DNA from: Giardia muris
Lineage: Eukaryota > Fornicata > Diplomonadida > Hexamitidae
Reading direction: 5' to 3'
Assembly (NCBI GenBank): GCA_006247105.1
Contig: VDLU01000011.1
Location: forward strand, 1 to 23,888
Length of the DNA: 23,888 nucleotides
The position numbers were made by a program, and so were the translations under genes. Shown here piece by piece: positions 18,711-23,888 of the stretch (positions are counted from its first letter, which is position 1; each line of letters starts with the position of its first letter). The notes beneath the pieces were generated by a model that saw only the letters and a program-made list of their open reading frames with translations, searched no databases and was not told the origin of the DNA.

Positions 18711-19011
18711 CAGGTCGATCCGGGCGGGGGACGCCCCCCCTTGGGGCCCTCACCCCCCCTGGTATGACCCTCGGCGCCTCAAGTCTCACCCCTCGGGGAT
18801 GCCCCCTTACGACCGGGGGCCCTCACCCCCCTGGTCCCACGACCGGAGGGGAGCCCTTCCCACCCCCCTGGTATGACGGGGGATGCCCTCACCCCCCTTC
18901 AGGTCTTCCTCGGGGCGGGGGGCCTCGCTTCCGGCCCCCCCTTCGGGTCTCACGACCCTCGGGGGGGTTGTTCCGGCCCTTCCCTCACCCCCTCAGGTCT
19001 TCGACCCTCGG
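18711..19011 (-). repeat. C-rich repeats at the LSU 3' flank, unit 3
   Basis: Matches unit 2 in the length of the C run that is shorter in unit 1. Confidence 0.65.
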
Positions 19012-19295
19012 GGGCTCGGGGGGAATGCCAACCCGAACCAAACCTCAGGCGGTCGCAAGAAGCTCCACGCCGTACAGTAGGTCGGAGAAAAGGGTCGTCA
19101 ACCCGGGCGAATCGAGGGGAAGCCCCTCAACCCATGCGAGTAGGTGGGATGGACACTTAGAGGCGTTCAGTGCTAGTCCCCCGAGCGCGACAGACCGGCA
19201 CTGTCAAGTCAAACAACCGGGAGATCGGAGGCTCGCGACGGGTGTTCCTCTCGTACTGACCCGACGTACTGGACGCATGGAGATGGTCGGTAGGA

Positions 19296-19339
<44 letters not shown>

Positions 19340-19389
19340 CCTTAGACGGGTGAACAATCCGACGCTTCCGCACCGATGCATGCGGACGG

Positions 19390-19433
<44 letters not shown>

Positions 19434-19435
19434 GG

Positions 19436-19479
<44 letters not shown>

Positions 19480-19924
19480 TCACCTCCACGCTCGGATTAC
19501 CGGAGCGGTTGAAGGATCGTTAGGCCACGCTTTCACGGCAAGTACCGGGACAGGGGGTACTAGTCAAGTAAGCTTATGCCCTTATGCTCCACGTGAGGTT
19601 TCCGACCTCACTGAGCTTACCATAGGACGCCTGCGGTGTGATCTAGCAGGCGCGCCGCCCCAGCCAAACTCCCCATCCGACCGTGTGCCGATGTAAGTCG
19701 GTGAGTGGGATGGTGAACAACGTCAGGGTATCTCATGGAAGCGGCCTCCCCTGTATGCTGCACCGATGATCCCATCCCCCAGGATCGGATTGGAGTCAAG
19801 CTCAAAAGGGTCTTCTTGCCCCGCCGACCAACACCCGCCCGTTCCCGGGTCTGTAGGTTCACGGAGGCATGACTTGGGACAGTGGGATCCTCGTTGATCC
19901 ATTCATGCACGTCGGAAATTACCC

Positions 19925-19976
<52 letters not shown>

Positions 19977-21703
19977 AGGGCTTGGATGAACCTCTTCATG
20001 GTGACGGTCATGGCACTGGGCAGAAATCACGTCGTGTACGCATCCATGACGACTGGCACGACGCTATGTTGTTAGTAGACAGTCGGGATCCCTCGGTCCG
20101 TGCCGGTTCTGATCGATCAGAGCCACTCCTTCTCCCGAGGTTACGGAGCTAGTTTGCCGACTTCCCTGAGTCATGGTCTCTCCCGCCTAGAGGCTGATCA
20201 CCTTGGAGTCCTGTTGCGGTTGTGGTACGATCAGGATGGGGGGGACACAACGGGTTTCATGGATGACCGAAGGGACATGTGATCCATCATGGCCATGCAC
20301 GACCTGAAGTACTACTGGCCATGGGGGGACTGGGGTAGGACGGGATGACTCCCACCATGTGCTTCGTTCATGTACCGTTGTGAAAGGATGTCACCAAGAC
20401 CCCATCATACCACCGGGATGTTAACCGGTCAGCCCTATCGTCCTGTGAGGATGACCCCATGGTACGGCGTACACCATCGGACTTAGGATCGTGTCACCCG
20501 TATCTGATCGACAGGGATACGGAACCCATCTCCACGTCAGGCCTCCAGATGGAGTAATGGCTACTACTACCGAGATCAGCAATCATGACTCGATCCACCA
20601 CGTGTCACCCCATGGCTTCGACTCGATCATGACGACCTCCTACCCGAGACACATCTCGGTCGGGTTCCGATCGTATGCTTCGGCGTGTTCCATTTTCCGG
20701 GCCCCTCGATTCGGCTGGTGGGTTGTTACACACTCCTTAGAGGCTTCCTACTGTTAAGGCCACCTTCCAGCTGTCACGATCGACGGACACCGTTTGATCG
20801 AGCATACACTTCCACACCTTCCCCCGACTGTCGGTTCATCCCGTCTTGCCCGTCCTGCTTACCAGGAGAGGCCCACTCGACATCAACACTGTTGAGGGGG
20901 CCCACACAAGTTGGCCCCGCTCCACCCTTGTTCATGGTTCGAGGGGTGGATAAGGAGTGACCTCCCTACTCCCACCGATCGTGGCCTTACCTAGGGCAGC
21001 TGTTCATGATGTCGGCTATCCTGGGAGACATTTCGGAGGTAACCAGCTACCAGGTGGTTCGATGAGTCTTTCGCCCCTACACTCAACTCGACCGAGCGAT
21101 TTGCACGTCAGCACCGGGATGGGCCTCCACCAGGCTTTCGTCTGGCTTCACCCTGGTCAAGTGTAGATCACCACCTTTCGGGTCTAGGACCGATCGCTCT
21201 GCCCTTGTAAGGGGCCCCTTGAAGTCTTGACTTCCCTTTGCCACATGACTCGCGATCGGTCCTAACTCCTCGGTCCGTGTTTCGAGACGGGCCCGACCAA
21301 TCGATCATCGACAGGTCGGGAGTCGCCTCCCGGGTTCAGGGTCTTTTGACGTGCCTGGGTCGGCATCCTTCTCACCTTTCGTTCGCACTACTTGGTCCTC
21401 TATCGGTCTCGGGGCGGTATTTAGCCTTAGAAGGGTACCACCTCCTCTTCCCTCTACACTCTCAAGCAGAGGTACTCGTCGTTGGGGTTGTGTCCATCCC
21501 TACGGGACTGGCACCCTCCTTGGTGTGGGTTTCAACCCATCTTCGGGTTTAGGACATCCCCCCAGTCCTCACAACGCTCATCGCTTCGAGGTCGGACTAC
21601 TCCTGGATCGCTCGCCGCTAATCAAGGAATCCCGGTTGGTGTCTTCTCCTGGGCGTACTGATATGCTTAAGTTCCACCCGTCATCTTCATCGGAGTGGGG
21701 GGG
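19012..21703 (-). rRNA. LSU rRNA, unit 3
   Basis: Same as the other two, apart from one missing G in the G run at its 5' end (seven at 21697-21703 instead of eight). The I-PpoI/R2 target complement is intact at 19938-19952. Confidence 0.95.
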
Positions 21704-21758
21704 ATCCTCATCTCATTCCCCATCGTTCAACCCCTCGAACAACCCAGTTCGTAGATCA
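21704..21758 (-). other. ITS2, unit 3
   Basis: The shared 10-mer complement is at 21708-21717. Confidence 0.8.
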
Positions 21759-21874
21759 CCCCACCACCCCGATGATCCATTCGAAGATCGATGTCACGTG
21801 CTTGGACCACATCGAGTATCGTCGTCAGCCACGTCCTTCATCGTCCCCCGAGCCAAGGCATCCACCGGGTCGCG
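21759..21874 (-). rRNA. 5.8S rRNA, unit 3
   Basis: Identical to the other copies. Confidence 0.9.
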
Positions 21875-21913
21875 TCATCTCATTGCCTTCATCCTCGTAC
21901 CTTCCCTCTCGAT
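21875..21913 (-). other. ITS1, unit 3
   Basis: The shared 10-mer complement is at 21875-21884. Confidence 0.8.
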
Positions 21914-23339
21914 GGATCCATCCGCAGGTTCACCTACGGATACCTTGTTACGACTTCTCCTTCCTCCAAGCCTCGCGGTTCGTCCCTGTTCGGTTCATCC
22001 CTCCCAGGAGCTCGCCAGAAGACCCAGTCGGTAGGAGCGACGGGCGGTGTGTACAAGGGGCAGGGACGTATCCGGCGTAGATTGATGACCTACGCCTACT
22101 AGACATTCCAGGTTCACGAGGACGTTCCAGTCCACGATCCCAACCACGTGGGGGTTTGATCTCATCAAGCTTCACAACTCGACGTGGTTTCATCCCCACA
22201 GTGTAGTACGCGTGCAGCCCAGGGCGTCTAAGGGCATCACAGACCTGTTATCGCCCCACCTTCCTCCAATTCACCATTGGCGGTCCCATCCAGGTTAGGG
22301 TCTCGCTCGTTGTCGCAGTCAAGCAGACGGCTCAAGCCACGGGCTGTGAACGGCCATGCACCACCACTCGTACGATCACGAAGGTCCTCTCAACCGTCGA
22401 TCCTCCGTACGTCTGGGCCTGGTAAGGTGTTCGCGTTGAGTCAAATTGAGCCGCAGACTCCACGTCTGGTGGTACCCCTCCGTCAATGCCTTCAAGTTCC
22501 AGCCTTGCGGCCATACTCCCCCCAGAGCCCGTACCCTGATCGGTTTCCCTTCGATCCTGACGACCTGGCCAGTCTCTCGGTGGCATCGTTTACGCCCGGG
22601 AATACGGTGGTGTCTAATCGCCTTCTCGCCCCCGGGCTTCGTCCTGGTTCGACTGATATGGTCTTGGCAAGTGCCTACGCCTTTGTCTGTCTTGGTCGGA
22701 TCATCCTATTTCACCCGTCCCCCACCAATACACATGCCCTTACCCATTCACCTTCATGTCCGTCCCGGGCTTTCTCGTACTCACTCCCGCCTTAAGCGCT
22801 CCTCTTTCCTCCCGGCTGGACGTCTCGACTCCGGACGTTTTAACTGCAACAGCGCCGTACGACGCCTGCCGAGCTGGAATTACCGCGGCTGCTGGCACCA
22901 GACCTTTCCCTCGACTTGTGCTGGGGTCATCTACCCCCAGTCTTCCCATTTCATGGGATCCCCCGTTGCTGCCTCACGCCTTCACGCATTGGGCAAGTTC
23001 CGCGCCTGCTGCCGTCCTTGGATGTACGGGCCGTCTCTCAGGCCCGTTCTCCGGAGTCAAACCCTGATCCTCCGCCAGGCATCATCCCCTCCGTAGACCA
23101 CTACTCTACCGACTAGGTAATACCTCGGAACCTCATCCGGGCATTCGCTCCATCGCGTGCTTTCCTTCCCCGCTTGAGCACTCGTCTTGGCGCTGGGTTG
23201 CCAGCGGTATCCGTTAGCCTTCACCCCCGGTCAGACTCGTACCGTTGTACCGAGCCGTCCGCCACTTCATACCTCGTGTCCGCTTGCATGGCTTTTGTCC
23301 TTGGGGGTAGCGTAGTACTCCGGCAGGATCAACCGGATG
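21914..23339 (-). rRNA. SSU rRNA, full length with small deletions, unit 3
   Basis: Both ends are present, but the gene is 1426 nt, 4 nt shorter than the central copies: one C is lost near 22935, two bases near 23174 and one near 23214. The losses sit in short runs or repeats and become more common towards the window end. Confidence 0.95.
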
Positions 23340-23453
23340 GTCTGTCGATCGGTCGATCCGTCCGTTGTGGGCCGGCCCTTCCGTCCTCTCGTCGTACGAT
23401 CCACACTCGTCGTCGGGTGGGTCTTCTCGTCCGGTCCGGCCTCGTCGTGCCTT

Positions 23454-23517
23454 CCCTATAGTAGCCGAAAATCGGCCTCCATCTTTGGGCCACTTATTGA
23501 AGGTCTCTAGGTGGGGG
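23454..23517 (-). promoter_or_regulatory. Promoter-like element A, unit 4
   Basis: Fourth copy of element A, unchanged although the flanking sequence carries several deletions. Confidence 0.5.
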
Positions 23518-23631
23518 TTGTGGTCCTTCTTCCCCAGCTCACTCCCCTCCCTGCGACGGCACTTCGTTCAGGACCGGGCGAGGGGGGGAGGAGGAAGACC
23601 GAGGGGGGAGGGGGCGTTCGGAGGGGGCCTC

Positions 23632-23888
23632 CTCCCCGTCCGATTTGGGGGCCTCTCGCCCCTCCCCCCGTTCGATTTGAGGGGGGGCGGGGAGCCCTCC
23701 TCCCCGTCCGATTTGGGGGCCTCTCGCCCCTCCCCCCGTTCGATTTGAGGGGGGGCGGGCCCTGGAGCCCTCCTCCCGTCCGATTTGGGGGCCTCTCGCC
23801 CTCCCCCGTTCGATTTGAGGGGGGGCGGGCCCTGGAGCCCTCCTCCCCGTCCGATTTGGGGCCTCTCGCCCCTCCCCCCGTTCGATTT
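23632..23888. repeat. 73-bp spacer repeat array, at least 4 copies, cut by the window end
   Basis: Three full copies and most of a fourth are present, all of the internal type. The terminal variant has not been reached, so at least one further copy is expected. The first copy lacks about 5 bp (GCGGGGAGCC for GCGGGCCCTGGAGCC), and others lack single C or G bases. Confidence 0.85.

Larger units (their letters stand above)
15897..19011 (-). other. Intergenic spacer IGS-3 (3115 bp)
   Basis: It matches IGS-1 in its variable central segment but has four 73-bp repeats instead of two, which accounts for most of its extra 136 bp. The likely 5' ETS is 15897-16011 and the G-rich run is 16140-16173. Confidence 0.9.
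1..23888 (-). repeat. Tandem rDNA array (three complete gene blocks plus partial flanking units)
   Basis: The same SSU-ITS1-5.8S-ITS2-LSU-spacer order recurs with spacings of 7312, 7414 and 7443 bp between SSU 5' ends. All copies have the same orientation, so this is a head-to-tail array and not an inverted or dispersed one. The window opens inside one SSU and closes inside a spacer repeat array, so the true array extends beyond both ends. No non-rDNA flank and no telomere repeat is visible. The unit layout and gene lengths fit Giardia, best matching what I remember of G. muris. Confidence 0.97.
23340..23888 (-). other. Intergenic spacer IGS-4, start only
   Basis: Holds the likely 5' ETS (23340-23453, one C shorter than the others), element A, the G-rich run (23582-23614) and part of the repeat array before the window ends. 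Confidence 0.9.

Noticed and set aside
1..23888. Telomere repeats or a subtelomeric junction, since Giardia rDNA can lie near telomeres
   Set aside because: No TAGGG/CCCTA tandem run occurs; the window is array throughout.

Overview
The window is a head-to-tail tandem array of nuclear ribosomal DNA from a diplomonad, almost certainly Giardia. All rRNA genes lie on the minus strand. I see no protein-coding gene, tRNA, 5S gene, intron or transposon. The main evidence is a very short SSU rRNA of about 1430 nt whose 5' end reads CATCCGGTTGATCCTGCC, internal spacers of only about 40-55 nt, a 5.8S of about 116 nt and an LSU of about 2.7 kb. From memory, the published Giardia muris rDNA unit has an SSU of 1429 nt, an LSU of about 2.7 kb and a size-variable spacer with long direct repeats in a unit of about 7.7 kb. 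The human parasite G. intestinalis has a much shorter unit of about 5.6 kb. G. muris or a close relative is therefore my best call; an alignment would settle it.

Layout on the + strand, against transcription: a partial SSU (1-1170); spacer IGS-1 (1171-4149); LSU, ITS2, 5.8S, ITS1 and SSU (4150-8482); IGS-2 (8483-11563); a second gene block (11564-15896); IGS-3 (15897-19011); a third gene block (19012-23339); the start of IGS-4 (23340-23888). Measured between SSU 5' ends, the units are 7312, 7414 and 7443 bp. Pol I transcription would run right to left: spacer promoter, short 5' ETS, SSU, ITS1, 5.8S, ITS2, LSU, then a repeat-rich 3' flank.

The rRNA genes look identical between units except for small indels near the two window edges. 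The roughly 3 kb spacer varies. Going from the SSU 5' end towards the upstream LSU, it holds: a putative 5' ETS of about 115 nt; promoter-like element A; a G-rich run; an array of 73-bp repeats (2, 2, 4 and at least 4 copies); promoter-like elements B and C; a low-copy block with a 12-bp palindrome; an AT-rich hairpin; a 0.4-kb purine-rich tract with a degenerate 10-bp GATAAG-type repeat; GC hairpins with TTCG loops; about 1 kb of degenerate CCGTGAGGG/GATGACCCG repeats; a small AT-richer block; and C-rich repeats next to the LSU 3' end.

The points most worth a second look are the threefold promoter-like element, a 10-mer shared by ITS1 and ITS2 just ahead of the mature 5.8S and LSU 5' ends, and the spacer mosaicism: IGS-1 and IGS-3 share one variant while IGS-2 between them carries another.
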